Assembly (NCBI GenBank): GCA_002633005.1
Contig: NMRA01000579.1
Location: 219,120-265,324, forward strand
Direction: 5' to 3'
DNA from: Phoronis australis
Lineage: Eukaryota; Phoronida; Phoronidae
Length of the DNA: 46,205 nt
The notes below the pieces were generated by a model that was not told the origin of the DNA, ran no database searches, and saw nothing but the letters and a program-made list of their open reading frames with translations. The position numbers and the translations under genes are program-made. Every line of letters starts with the position of its first letter. Within the stretch, counting starts at the first letter, position 1. This document shows positions 11,601 through 19,713 of the stretch, piece by piece.

Positions 11601-12336
11601 CAGTAATCATTGGGCAGTAAGAGTGCGCCGATGCTTTGTGCTTCAATCTCGTAGACGGGTGTGGATTTGCCGAGCCATGATCGTCCTCGCTGATTAGGGT
11701 AGCATGCACACATCTCGCACGGGCATCACGGCCCTTCTCTACTGACAGCTGCACCAGACTGCTAGCCACAACCTCCTTCACAATCGTGCGACTGGCTTCG
11801 CTGATAATTGAGCTTTTCACGATTTCTTGAACGAGAGATTTGCTGATGTTAGCGAGCCACTCACTGTGCGCATGCTCCACGCACTGTTCCACCGTCTGTT
11901 TGGCCAGTGCTTTTAGACGTTGGTCTGATGCACCCATGTTTTCGTCAGACTCGCCCTCGATGGATGCACTCTTTGGTGTAGTGATCGACTCGGCCACATT
12001 GGAACATGGAACGTCACTTGTCCCGTCATTCTTCTTACGATCATTGCAGATGGCAGTGGCTGGTGCATTGCTGTTACCCTTCTGACTGCTGCCCCGCTTT
12101 TTACGTCTACCCGAGGCCTTGCCATCCTTGTCCGGCATCATACCGTCAATTTCTGCCTGAAAGCTACTGATCTGATCTAGCATTGCATACAGCTGACTAG
12201 TAGTTTCTTCAGGCAACTGGCTCAAGTCAGATTTTGCAGACAAACCTAAGGAGTTTTTCAACTTACACAAGCGTTCTGCTTCTGACGGAGGATCATATGT
12301 GACTTTTCTCTTGGAACGCTTGTCTCTGCGGCCCAT
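1915..12336 (-). CDS. Giant nested-repeat protein of unknown function, 3473 aa
   Basis: I do not recognise this protein. The start ATG (12336) has A at -3 and G at +4. The N-terminus is very basic (GRRDKRSKRK, then GRRKKR near residue 106), suggesting nuclear localisation. Residues ~137-215 and ~298-375 are two copies of a helical module containing the motif EWLANISKS. The rest is units starting at a conserved KLKTWDF-type sequence, with its Trp at residues 415, 1210, 2019, 2827 and 3222. Each full unit (~795-809 aa) has a ~105-residue module (LGLSAKSD, SLTEQQRAVIKRHL, RPPSADD) followed by two related blocks, each with about four 38-40-residue repeats (LMSxSIEExV..., TRERxQ). The fourth unit is cut to 395 residues and the fifth ends in low-complexity sequence. 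No signal peptide or clear membrane segment is seen apart from the odd C-terminal tail. That >10 kb stays open despite duplication argues for a real, selected gene. A structural or chromatin-associated role is only a guess. Confidence 0.85.
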   Translation of the reverse strand: MGRRDKRSKRKVTYDPPSEAERLCKLKNSLGLSAKSDLSQLPEETTSQLYAMLDQISSFQAEIDGMMPDKDGKASGRRKKRGSSQKGNSNAPATAICNDRKKNDGTSDVPCSNVAESITTPKSASIEGESDENMGASDQRLKALAKQTVEQCVEHAHSEWLANISKSLVQEIVKSSIISEASRTIVKEVVASSLVQLSVEKGRDARARCVHATLISEDDHGSANPHPSTRLKHKASAHSYCPMITVIGAGKNCQASFVEKDTSSLLEPHVSPSLLTKAITPKTGPGLAAVPVKDKSGPPIMQEVAKLTVEQCVKHAHNEWLANISKSIVENVVETMIISEASRKIVKEAVTNGMRQMSVENSRDANRKCVANVAILKHASLVINDGKDFAKPSIRKKASRPKTNPRLEPVKLMTWDFANEVPLFTVAEKNNLGLSAKSDILQLPKKTLEKLAASSSLTERQRAVIKRHLYKSVIVMPSLEQLANIHTALNKTTTTVHTRPPSADDVITKLQLDLPTAKSARQVVVPVKIKHKVSVFQSSSNLTGGESDSRMIPSVKIHNSNPKATQLSVSGVNPTQIGNKICDERLDDPSVRNSVNEVKSDKVRVDKSSAAMIQQPTSLQRMHVDNGKIIKNGSRRQSILKAETFSPALKLKTLVADSVEMKASNDTLCNGVRECPQLTVQLPFCDHKVKALMSNTIAEKTSDNILNNCSGEHSQPSVQSSSLDHTLKALMSDCMEEEIIASISSNRTIEKPLHRSVLTCSFEQKLTASKYDRLEEKVSDNSLENGTRGRQQISVRVHTIADVDFTSVADKTQVTVPLNCFDNIQSAESEEKVPLQQRDDEQRKLRAAKYRLGMLNIQNSCQIGTQLFLSVVNYPTQRSKEMNMLVLNHVDEEQSVRFNVDPSITNIIQQLFSVQWKCFDVTRGMAKGNCPQKMLKAETSFGGHELKIWMSYSVEKEVINRPLKNYTRERKRAQISPRGQNLASFMSGKTEENVTDNTLSNPTRERLQPKERISSRDQALRVLMSNSIEKNVIYNDSCIVTRDRPLPTVKTSLRDQKLKILMFSGIVEDVNESSLDNGTRERQQSTVRTQKMSEAETTFRIKKPQAVVSRTCFNQIQGGVNESKEQLQKRECGQKTAVVSDLKTISCVNVQRNSRDQDVVSSNKGETGAQPILRFNTHDIERARNHTLTSVQRDDGRTVNVENLVKLKTWDFAKTVPLFTVAEKNRLGLSAKSDIFQLPKKTLEKLAVSSSLTEQQRAVIKRHLYKTVFVMPSLEQLVNRHTALNRTATTVHTRPPSADDVITKLQLDLPIAKTDRGHGNKFQNSRQVAVPLKIKHKVPVFQSSSNLIGGVSDSTMIASVKIQNSNSNTTQLSVSGVNPTGVGNKICDERLDDPSVRNSVNEVKSNKVHVDKSSATVIQQPTSLQWMHADNGKDMTNANRRHSLLKAETFSPTLKLKTLMVHSVEMKASNDNSCNRVRKCPHLSVQLPFCDHQVKALMSNTIAEKTSDNTLNNSTGGHLQPTVQSSSLGHTLNVFMSDCMEEEIIASVSSNRTIERPLHRSVLTRSFEQKLTASKYDRLEENVIDISLENGTRGRQQISVRVHTIADVDFTSVVDKTQIVMTLNYFDNIQSAENEMKEHLQQNVCQQRLLRAGGTRQGMLNVQNSYPTGTQLSLSAVNYPRQLETRRRKDMNLLVLHSVDEEQSMRFNVDPSITNMSHQPICVQWKYFDVTRGMANGNCPQKMLKAESSFGCHELKIWMSYSVEEEVIHRLLKNYTRERQRARISSRGQNLESFMSGNTEENVTNNTLSNATREPSQPKVRISSSDQALRVLMSNSIEKNVIYNDSCIDTRDRTLPTVKTSLRDQKLKILMFAGIVEDVNENTLDHGTRERQQSTARTQKMSEAETTFRINKPQAVLSRTCFNHIQGGENEIKEHLQKRERGQKTTVVSDLRTIRYMNVRRSSRDQDVVSSNKGETGAQPILRFNAHDIERARNHTLTSVQRDDGRTVNVETLVKLKTWDFAKTVPLFTVAEKNRLGLSAKSDIFQLPKKTLEKLAVSSSLTEQQRAVIKRHLYKTVFVMPSLEQLVNRHTALNRTTTTVHTRPPSADDVITKLQLDHPTAKTARGHGNKLQITRQVAAPLKIKRKVPAFQSSSNLTGGVSESRMIPSVKIQNKNPKATQLSVSGVNPTGVGSKICREGLDNPSVRNSVNEEKSNKVHVDKSGAPMAQQPTSLQRMHFVNGKEMTNANRRHSLLKAETFSPALKLKTLRADSVEMKASNDTLCNGVRECPQLSVQLPFCDHKVKALMSNTIAEEPTDNTLNSTGEHLQPTVQSSSLGPKLKVFMSDCMEEEIIASVSSNRTIEKPLHRSVLTCSFEQKLTASKYDRLEENVIDNSLENGTRGRQQISVRVHTIADVDFTSVVDKTQIAMTLNYFDNIQSAENEMKEHLQQNDCEQRLLRAGGTRQGMLNVQNSYPTGTQLSLSAVNYPRQLGTRRRKDMNLLVLHSVDEEQSMRFNVDPCITNMSQLPLFVQWKYFDGTRGMENGNCPQKMLKAETSFGCHELKIRMSYSVEEEVINRLLKTYTRERQRVQISSCGQNLESFISGNTEENVTNNTLSNATRERLQPKVRISSRDQALRVLMSNSIEKNLIYNDSCIVTRDRPLPTVKTSLRNQNLKILMFAGIVEDVNENTLDNCTRERQQSTARTHKLSEAETTFRINKPQAVLSRTCFNHIQGGENEIKEHLQKRERGQKTAVVPDLRTISCVNVQISSRDQDVVSSNKGETGARPILRFNTHDIERARNHTLTSVQSDDGRTLTVENLVKLKTWDFAKTVPLFTVAEKNRVGLSAKSDIFQLPKKTLEKLAVSSSLTEQQRAVIKRHLYKSVFVMPSLEQLVNRHTALNTTITTAHTRPPSADDVITKLQLAHPTAKTARGHGNKLQISRQVAAPLKIEHKVPAFQSSNYLTGGVLDSRMIPSMKIQNSNPKPTHFSVSGVNPTGVGSKICRERLDNPSVQNSVNEVKSNKVHLDKSSAPMVQQPTSLQRMHFDNGKEMTNVNRRHSLLKAETFSPALKLKTLMADSVEMKASNDTSCNGVRECPQLSVQLPFCDHKVKALMSNTIANESSDNSLNNSTGEHPQPTVQSSSFGHTLKALMSDCMQEEIIASVSSNMTIEKPLHRSVLTCCFEQKLTASKYDRLEEKVSGNSLENGTRGRQQMKGKLKTWNFAKTVPLFTVAEKNSLGLSAKSSIFELPKKTLEKLAVSSSFTEQQRAVIKRHLHKSVIVMPSLEQLVNRHTALNRTTTTVHTRPPSADDVITKLQLDVPAAKSARGHGNKLQISQQVAVPLKITHKVPVFQSSSNLTGGVPDSRMIPSVKIQNSNPNTRQLYASGVNPAEVGEHPQLSAGKRKWPEDSSSIRLRTISCVNIQRSSRDHDVVSSNNNFLFCFVLFCFVLFCLHHDLHSDLSFCTNTLRSCP
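1979..2019. repeat. (AAAAC)n microsatellite inside the 3' end of the giant ORF
   Basis: About eight copies of AAAAC on the plus strand. On the gene strand they translate as a hydrophobic, period-5 tail (FVLFC repeated), directly after the point where the fifth unit stops matching the other units (after VVSSN). The last ~35 residues of the predicted protein therefore come from microsatellite and flanking DNA. Either the reading frame has run into non-coding sequence, or a splice site removes it. Confidence 0.9.
2686..3870 (-). repeat. Protein repeat unit 4 (truncated to 395 residues)
   Basis: It matches units 2 and 3 from the unit start through the first set of 38-40-residue repeats up to GTRGRQQ, then joins directly to unit 5. 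The second block of a normal unit is absent. The length (1185 bp) keeps the frame. The deletion is the size of one block, as expected from unequal exchange between the two related blocks of a unit. Confidence 0.85.
3871..6294 (-). repeat. Protein repeat unit 3 (full, 808 residues)
   Basis: A full unit of 2424 bp, colinear with unit 2 and very similar to it at the DNA level, including silent positions, over long stretches (for example the segments around 3600 and 6030 on the plus strand). Such similarity suggests recent duplication or gene conversion between units. Confidence 0.85.
6295..8721 (-). repeat. Protein repeat unit 2 (full, 809 residues)
   Basis: A full unit of 2427 bp. It holds the LGLSAKSD/RPPSADD module, a first block with four 38-40-residue repeats (starting LKAETFSP), and a second block with four more (starting LKAESSFG). 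Each block is followed by a CFxxIQ segment and an NVQ-type segment. Confidence 0.85.
8722..11106 (-). repeat. Protein repeat unit 1 (full, 795 residues, most diverged)
   Basis: The N-terminal-most unit is colinear with units 2 and 3 but slightly shorter and more diverged. It lacks the RGHGNK segment found in units 2-4, and its second-block linker is shorter. This fits an older end unit escaping homogenisation while the interior units stay alike. Confidence 0.85.
11107..12336 (-). repeat. N-terminal head with two helical modules
   Basis: This encodes residues 1-410. A single LGLSAKSD copy at residues 30-37 shows that the head derives from the same ancestor as the unit modules. Two ~78-residue modules follow (starts near residues 137 and 298). 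They share the patterns TVEQCV.HAH.EWLANISKS and IISEASR.IVKE, look amphipathic-helical and end in a charged stretch with conserved cysteine. Two basic clusters flank the first ~115 residues. Confidence 0.75.
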
Positions 12337-12351
12337 TGTTTGTTATTTGAT

Positions 12352-12429
12352 CTGCAAGCACATTAAACGGATTAGTTTTTAGTGTCGCAAACAAGATATA
12401 GAGTAGGCCATACAAAGTAAATATTTTAC
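12352..12429 (-). other. Putative short 5'-UTR intron of the giant gene
   Basis: On the gene strand the sequence reads AAGAG|GTAAAATA ... TGCTTGCAG|ATC, a 78-base GT-AG interval ending 15 bases before the ATG. The acceptor has a modest pyrimidine tract. A 5'-UTR intron would make the 10.4 kb coding region a single exon. Inferred from splice consensus only. Confidence 0.45.
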
Positions 12430-12660
12430 CTCTTTTGAACATATCTTATGTGCTCTGGTATAAGCCCACGCGCAGATATAAGTACTCATGCTTTGGATTA
12501 TTCCCGGCTATGAGCCCACTACTGTCGTATTAGCCAAAATCGAATTTCCTCACATCTCGCGTTCAACTTCAGCCTATCAAACATCTTGGCAAAAAATGTG
12601 ACAAAGCAGTGTAAGTAATTTGGGAACGATACGGCTAAATGAGTTTGGTTCGCTCCTCAC
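12430..12660 (-). promoter_or_regulatory. Probable promoter region of the giant gene
   Basis: This is the 5' flank of the giant gene. A TATA-like TTATAT lies near 12475-12480 on the gene strand, about 45 bases upstream of the putative splice donor. No other element is clear, so the promoter call rests mainly on position. Confidence 0.2.
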
Positions 12661-12666
12661 GTTAGC

Positions 12667-14298
12667 AATTATTGGAGGGTGTCATGGGATAATTCTCGCT
12701 CGACGTCATGCATCAGAAAATGCCGTTAAACTTTTTCACTATACGAGGCTTTCCATAGAAACGAAAAAGGCCAAAATGCAAACAAAAATTCTTCATCACT
12801 TTGGAATAGGATTAGGTAGATGCATAATACTCGCCAGCAACGTTTTTTGTATTACAACAACTTAATAAAATTTTAACAAAACTTTTATCTAGTTTGTTGA
12901 AAAGAGTCATTAATGTGACAAAGAGTGCGATTTGGTGTTTCCTGAAATTGTAAACTAGGAACCTCCTTTAACTGTTTTATCTTCCGGCATCTTTGCCGTC
13001 AACATATTCGTCACAGAACTGGGACGTTTCGAAAACTATTCAGGTTAATAGGTGCAACAGGCAAATTACCATGTTTCGTAAATATTTTGAATCAAAAATT
13101 GATGATTTACGTTCATTTTACATATACTAATTACAACAAAACTCCAACACAAGACTCATTCAATTCATCGTACCCTGCCTGCGATAAAGGTACATGATAT
13201 TCTATGTTGCACGTATTGCTGAGCATAAGCTTTTTAATCACAAAATGGTTAAATGTAATTAAAATTGCTACTTATTACAAAATTCACAGCTTTGCCACTC
13301 TAAAGTGATGCAAAAATTACGCAAGCAAAGGTTTTTGTATTGCCAAAATGTTTCGCAAATCTGGTTGTTTACGTGGTGTGCATATTCGTGGTGATGTAAA
13401 AAAACTTTTGCAATTATGTGCAGAATACAACCACTGTAAACGGCTTGGAACGTAATATTTTTAAGTTAATAGAATGCGCGTGCACAATTTAGGACCCCTA
13501 AATCACACTACCCGTTACTGGCATTTCAAACATTTGTCAAAATCACTAAAATCGCATTACTTTTCAGTTGCCAACACGATATAAATATACTATGGGACAT
13601 TTCAAAATCGTGAAATACTATTTACCCCATTCCAAGTTTGGAGGTCTCTATTACAAATATCACGTTTTTGCATGTTTCCGTTTGTATGAAAACGCACGAC
13701 CGACGAAAGAGTATAAAATCATCTGTGGCATTAGGTGTTTTCTGAAGCGCTAAGTCTAGAGCTGGTACCCGCCAATAGTTACCAACCAGAGGGGTGAACC
13801 AAAGCAAAAACCAAAGAACAACGAATGCGTCATACTATCCTATTGTCTTGTACACTAAATGTCCGGTACAAACACAACACTGTATAAACACACCTCTATT
13901 TTTAGAGCTCTCAGTTTGTACCAGAGCGGACATGGTAATACAGTGCAACTGATGTAACATAGACCTCCCAACAACTGTCTAGAAATATGGAAAGGTTAAG
14001 AAAAGGGGATGAGTTAACACAGCTATCACTAGATATAATACACGTTATCTGCTGAACTCATAATTATTATCAGAAAAGGAATGGCGGACGCACAAACAGT
14101 GCTACGTATTGTTACTAAAGAGTACTGAGATATTGTTTAATAAGCAATAATTGTTTGGCACAGATAAAAATGACAAAACATATTAAATTCAAAAAATTGA
14201 AAGTCATCCATGTTGCTAGGTTATTCATTCAAATAATCAAGGAAGTGGTTATGGCGGAAAAATACAAAGCAAGCCACCTTATCACAGCACTCAGGACG
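12667..14298. repeat. 1.63 kb direct repeat, copy A
   Basis: It matches copy B (14300-15927) base for base apart from scattered substitutions and small indels, from 'ataattctcgctcgacg' to 'cactcaggac'. The copies are offset by about 1622-1634 bp. It holds no convincing gene. A short frame shared by both copies (12691-12865 and 14313-14490) carries small differences but no recognisable domain. Copy A ends exactly at the N base. Confidence 0.9.
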
Positions 14299-14299
14299 N
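14299..14299. other. Ambiguous base (N) at the junction of the duplication
   Basis: A single N sits exactly between the end of copy A and the start of copy B, so the junction was not resolved when the sequence was assembled. Confidence 0.95.
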
Positions 14300-15927
14300 T
14301 ATTGGCGGGGATAATTCTCGCTCGACGTCATGCATCAGAAAATGCCGTTAAACTTTTTCACTATACGACTGGGCTTTCCATAGAAACGAAAAAGGCCAAA
14401 ATGCAAACAACAATTCTTCATCACTTTGGAATAGGATTAGGTAGATGCATAATACTCGCCAGCAACGTTTTTTGTATTACAACAACTTAATAAAATTTTA
14501 ACAAAGCTTTTGTCTAGTTTGTTGAAAAGAGTCATTAATGTGACAAAGAGTGCGATTTGGTGTTTCCTGAAATTGTAAACTAGGAACCTCCTTTAACTGT
14601 ATTATCTTCCGGCATCTTTGCCATCAACATATTCTTCGCAGTACTGGGACGTTTCGAAAACTATTCAAGTTAATAGGTACAACAGGCAAATTACCATGTT
14701 TCGTAAATATTTTGTAACAAAAATGGGTGACTTACGTTCATTTAATATATACTAATTACAACAAAACGCCAACATAAGACTCATTCAATTCGTCGTACCC
14801 TGCCTGTGATAAAGGTACACGATATTCCTTGTTGCACGTATTGCTGAGCATAACGCTTTTTAATCATAACATGATTACATGTAAATAAAATTGCTACTTA
14901 TAACAAAATTCACAGCTCTGATACTCTAAAGTGATGCAAAAATTACGCAAGAAAATTTTTTTGTATTGCCAAAATATTTCGCAAATCTGGTTGTTTACGT
15001 GGTGTGCATATTCATGGTGATGTAAAAAGACTTTTGCCATTGTGTGCAGAATACAACCAGTGCAAACGGCTTGGAACGTAATATTTTTAAGTTAATAGAA
15101 TGCGCGTGCACAATTTAGGACCCCTAAATCACACTACCCGTCACTGGCATTTCAAAAATTTGTCAAAATCACTCAAGTCGCATTACTTTTCAGTTGCCAA
15201 CACGATATAAATGTACTATGGGACATTTCAAATTCGTGTAATACTATTTACCCCATTCCAATCCAAAGTTATGGAGGTCTCTATTACAAGTATCACGTTT
15301 TTGCATATTTCCGTTTGTATGAAAACGCACGACCGACGAAAAAGTATAAAAATATCTCTGGCATTAGGTGTTTTCTGAAGCGCTAAGTCTAGAGCGGGTA
15401 CCCGCCAATAGTTACCAACCAGAGGGGTGAACCAAATCAAAAACCAAAGAACAACGAATGTGTCATACTATCCTATTGTCTTGCACACTAAATATCCGGT
15501 ACAAACACAACACTGTATAAACCCACCTCTATTTTTAGAGCTCTCAGTTTGTACTAGAGCGGACATGGTAATACCATGCAACTGATGTAACATAGACCTC
15601 CCAACAACTGTCTAGAAATATGGAAAGGTTAAGAAAAGGGGCACAGTTAACACAGCTAGCACTAGATGTAATACACGTTATCTGTTGAACTCGTAATTAT
15701 TATCAGAAAAGGAATGGCGGACGCACAAACGGTGCTACGTATTGTTACTATAGAGTACTGAGATATTGTTTAATAAGCAATAATTGTTTGGCACAGATAA
15801 AACGACAAAACATATTAAATTAAAAAAATTGAAAGTCATCCATGTTGCTAGGTTACTCATTCAAATAATTAAGGAAGTGGTTATTGCTGAAAAATACAAA
15901 CCAGGACCTTATCACAGTACTCAGGAC
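14300..15927. repeat. 1.63 kb direct repeat, copy B
   Basis: Second copy of the 12667-14298 segment. Beyond its end (after 'cagtactcaggac') the sequence continues as ordinary flank with no third copy. The divergence between copies is of the kind seen between alleles in highly heterozygous animals, or in a fairly recent duplication. Confidence 0.9.
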
Positions 15928-18627
15928 TTGACACGAAAATTGACCAATTCATTCTCACGCTTCCCGTAAACGTACAACTTTGTACTCGGGTAGAGCGGAG
16001 TGTTTGGATAAGTTTCGAATCAGAGTCGAGGACAATTTCGAAAATTAGACCCTACGAATCTATGTCTTGAATGATACACAAGCGAAAGCAGGGGTTCATT
16101 AACACATTCACAAAACTATTGAGATATCGCAGCTTTAACAATGGCAGAGAAATGGTATTTTGTTCCATCGATGGCGTAACTGCTAAGCAATGGTAATAGA
16201 TACATGCATACATGCCGTTTTTGTTAACTCTGCTTCCTTCAAAGGAAACTAATACCTTTCTGAAGACCATTTTGGACAAAACTGGCATAAACTTCTCAGT
16301 TGGTGAATAAAATGAACAAATAGTAGCAGGCTCTCAACAAGTTAGCCTTTCCCTTCTCTAATAACTTTGCTCAATGACTGAGACGCCCGCAGATTTTCAG
16401 AGTCAGAACCGTTGCATAAACAATTGCCTTAGACATCATGCCAAACTGTTTATTTTGTTTTCATGGAAATTTACTAAAAGGTATCGAAGTACGTTTTAGT
16501 GTAAGCAAACGTGCCACATTGACCAAAAGCGCCTTAAAAGGCAACATTGCCCTTTAATGGTTATTTCTGACCGCTATCTCCTACTTTTCTCCTCATTTCA
16601 GTGGTTGAAGGATGAACACGTGGCCATCTTTGACACCTAAAAATAAAGAGAAACAATATTTAATGGTAGTAACATTTTCTTTTACAAAAAGAAGAGTTTA
16701 AGAAATGAAATGTTAAAATGTACAAATCACGATCACAGATACATTTAATAGCTTCGAAAAAAACAACTCAAGTTTTTTAAATAGCCACTGCGTTTAGCAA
16801 CAAAAACACATACGTTAGCACAACATTTGTTTTACCTCATTCTATGTAAACAATATGGAACCATCAAATCTTGCCACTGTAACTTTCTTTCAGTGAATCA
16901 TAGACCAAGACTTACAACAACAAAAACACGTTCACTACAATACTAACCATTATATCGTGTTGCTTCTTTAAAACGCAGCCCATGGTGTCAAAGAGAAGTC
17001 ATTGTGTCATCCATCAGCCTGAAAAATCTAACTGATACGATTAACGTGATAATCTGTTAAAATTTTGATCAATAACGAAAATGGATGTTTCTACGCTTAA
17101 TTCAAGGTCTTTACTGGATATATCTAGATCTCGACAGGTGGAATTGTTGGGAGGCCTACGTAGCATATTACACTGTCTCCGTCATGAGTGATCCCATAAT
17201 GCCACAAGGAAATACAAGAACTATTAGTTAAGCTGCAAGAAAACCCAGATTTTGTCAAAAATAACTTTTGTTTAGACCACTCATGTTATAAAATTGGTCT
17301 CAGAATAGAGGTGGTTTATGGGATTGCGAACAACTGGTAGTTTGTTACTGCTGAACGTCAGAATCAACTTATTGGCTTGTCATGTCTGTTTATTTCATAG
17401 GCCGAGCATATGGTCACTAACCACGTGCCATTTACTCTCAAACCCAAAATTCAGTCCTCATCAGAGTTAGAAACACGAAAGACCAGCAGTAGATTGAAGC
17501 AAATCAGTCTCAGTGATTTAATTAAGGTGTTTCCTTGATAGAAGGCACGCTTACATCAACTTAAATTTTATTTTAAGAGAAAGACCTGACACCGTGAAAC
17601 GAGTGCTCTCTATGCAAACTAGCCAAAATCAAGTTACAAAGTGGTATGTACAAATTCAACTTGCTCATAGAGTATCGTAACACATGTGAACTATTGTTAA
17701 TTTGAATTTGATTTTTTCCTGGTGCTCTCTTTTCCGTTGCTGATGTTCCAGTCTGCCAAAATTGTTTAAAATGACTTCTTATCAAAGCCAGTCCACCGAC
17801 ACCTTAATGAGTGGAAGAGTAAGTTTGGACAACAACGATTCAGTGAGTGCGCCTTGAATTTGTGTCATTTCTTTGACAAATAACTTTGTCTTTTTCGAGG
17901 AATGGCAGTTTGTTTCGTTGGCTGTTAACGCAGACCCGTATAACGATGAACGGTTCTCATATCTTGGACTTAAAATTGGACAGAAATTTGAATCAAACAA
18001 GTCAAGTCTTACCTAGCTACAAATACGTTAAACCGCCGTTCCTTGTTCGCTAAGATTTTCTTCAATTTCTTGAAATTTCTTCAACTTTTTAAAAATCGCC
18101 TTTATGATTTCTTGACTATAATTGTCAGGATAAAATTTGATCAAAGATGACGTCAAAATGTTTGCGCGCTAAAACATAGTACTAGAATGAAGAAGACAAA
18201 ACAAACGAACGTTTGACTTTATTTTCAAAGAAATAGAGTTTTAGAAAGGAAATCATGCAACAGCTTTTAAATTTTCATGTTTATTTCAAAGTTTGGGGAA
18301 TGCTTCATAGTAACCAAAATTAAACTACTTAGTTTTGTCATTAATTATTACGCGTCTTTCAGCGTAATCAGCTCTGTGTGACGTATTGCTTTTTCGAAGT
18401 GCCGCTTCCAATCAAAATCGTAAGATCACGTTTTCACAAAAATGACGTTCTTTTCATTGTTATAGATTTGTGTTAAGACCTCTCATCGAGATAGTTATTG
18501 TGACCAATTAAGCTCAAGTTAATAATTCAAAATTTTTCATTTTTAACTCCACCATTTGAGAAAATAAATTTTGTGAACGTAAACAATAGAATTATTGCAA
18601 ATCCGTCACACTGGCGTTTGGGCTACA
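15928..18627. other. AT-rich intergenic stretch without recognised features
   Basis: Short frames on the minus strand (16052-16288, 17573-17785, 17782-18000) have no motif I can identify and no supporting splice or start context. No tandem repeats or inverted ends were noticed. Confidence 0.4.
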
Positions 18628-19065
18628 GTGCCCAGTTGCATGAAACAGTCCCAGATAGGGATTCAATTAAGGTTCCTAAATCCACTGCGTATTTCCGGGC
18701 TTGTGAAAACACTGATTGTCCTATCTTATGCTGTTTGAATATCATTACTACGCCAATTTTTGGCTTTGATAGAAATCGAGAGTGAAATCTAAATTGAATT
18801 CTAAATGTTAATGAAAATAAGTAGGGATCTTTTCATGCAACGCCCCCAATTTCAGGAGTAAGTCCCTGACTTTTTTGATGGAATTTAGGGCTCAGTTTTT
18901 AGTTACATTATTAGAAAATGTCGTTAGTCAAAGAAGAGCTCATAATAAAGATTAAATTATAGAAAAAATATTACACCTGTACCTAAAGAACGAAACAAAT
19001 ACGAAAAAGATTTAGGGACCTTAGTAGAGTCCCTATTTGGGACTGTTTTGATGCAACCCGGGCAC
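18628..19065. mobile_element. MITE-like element with ~55-bp terminal inverted repeats
   Basis: The left end (18628-18682) starts GTGCCCAGTTGCATG and contains ACAGTCCCAGATAGGG. The right end (19009-19065), read on the other strand, starts GTGCCCGGGTTGCATC and contains ACAGTCCCAAATAGGG. The two agree over about 55 bases. The interior (~325 bp) is AT-rich and non-coding, and a partial copy of the end sequence (GCAACGCCCC) lies near 18839. No clear target duplication was found, so the superfamily is left open. Confidence 0.65.
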
Positions 19066-19362
19066 AGGGCCCTCACTGACGTCACGGATAGCGTGTGAAC
19101 CCCCCAGCCAGTCTATAGGATCTGTCCAGGAGACAACCTTTTCAGATCTTCTTGGGCATATCCGGCACCCACAGTGTTCTCACTGATCAGACTAAATTTG
19201 AGCGTGTTGGATGGGCAATGCCGTTTAAATCGTTATGTTCCGAATGAGAATCCAACGTGTTTTGTTTTCTTGCTTACTTTTCGCGGCTTATTAGACGAAT
19301 GTGGCCACAACTGTACTAGTGAATAATGTAGTCATTTTTTACATGAAACTTCTCAAGAGCAT

Positions 19363-19682
19363 TGTAGCCAGATAATAAGCGTGGTAGTTTTTAAAATGAG
19401 TTTTGTTTTATTGTTCTGTTTGTGTACTGGCCCATAGCACTTGATTGACATGACACATGATGCCAGAACAATGATGATGTTTGCAAATAATATTAGGGAA
19501 CATTCTAAAATATTGTGCTAGTGATCAATATAATTTGGAACATTCTAGAGCCTATAGTATATTATGTTTGTAGAATGATTGGTAGATTCCGTAATGTTCT
19601 AGAAATTTGGGCTTGAATTCGTGACGTTTCAAAACTTCCGCGAGAAAGATTTGACAGGCTTGTAGGGCTTTGGTGAAGCCCA
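19363..19682 (+). mobile_element. Small LTR-like insertion related to the solo LTR at 42.5 kb
   Basis: The 320-bp segment begins TG and ends CA and is flanked on both sides by the six bases GAGCAT (19357-19362, 19683-19688). Its left three quarters align with the promoter side of the LTR at 42535-43299 read on the minus strand, including the shared string TTTGTAGAATGATTGG and the TTGAATT region. It lacks the TATA box and AATAAA of the longer LTR, so it may be an internally deleted or divergent member. Sites resembling heat shock elements occur at 19498, 19538 and 19597. Confidence 0.5.
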
Positions 19683-19713
19683 GAGCATTGGCTGCCCCTG
19701 CGTCGATCTACTC

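Noticed and set aside
2140-12085. Numerous plus-strand open frames of 60-292 codons opposite the giant gene
   Set aside because: They recur at the same place in every repeat unit and are antisense by-products of the minus-strand codon pattern. None has a recognisable domain.
12620-14490. Short frames sharing the motif ILARRHASENAV in both copies of the 1.63 kb duplication
   Set aside because: Their 5' parts differ between copies, one is read through the N base, and their composition carries no family signal. The shared part is simply duplicated DNA.
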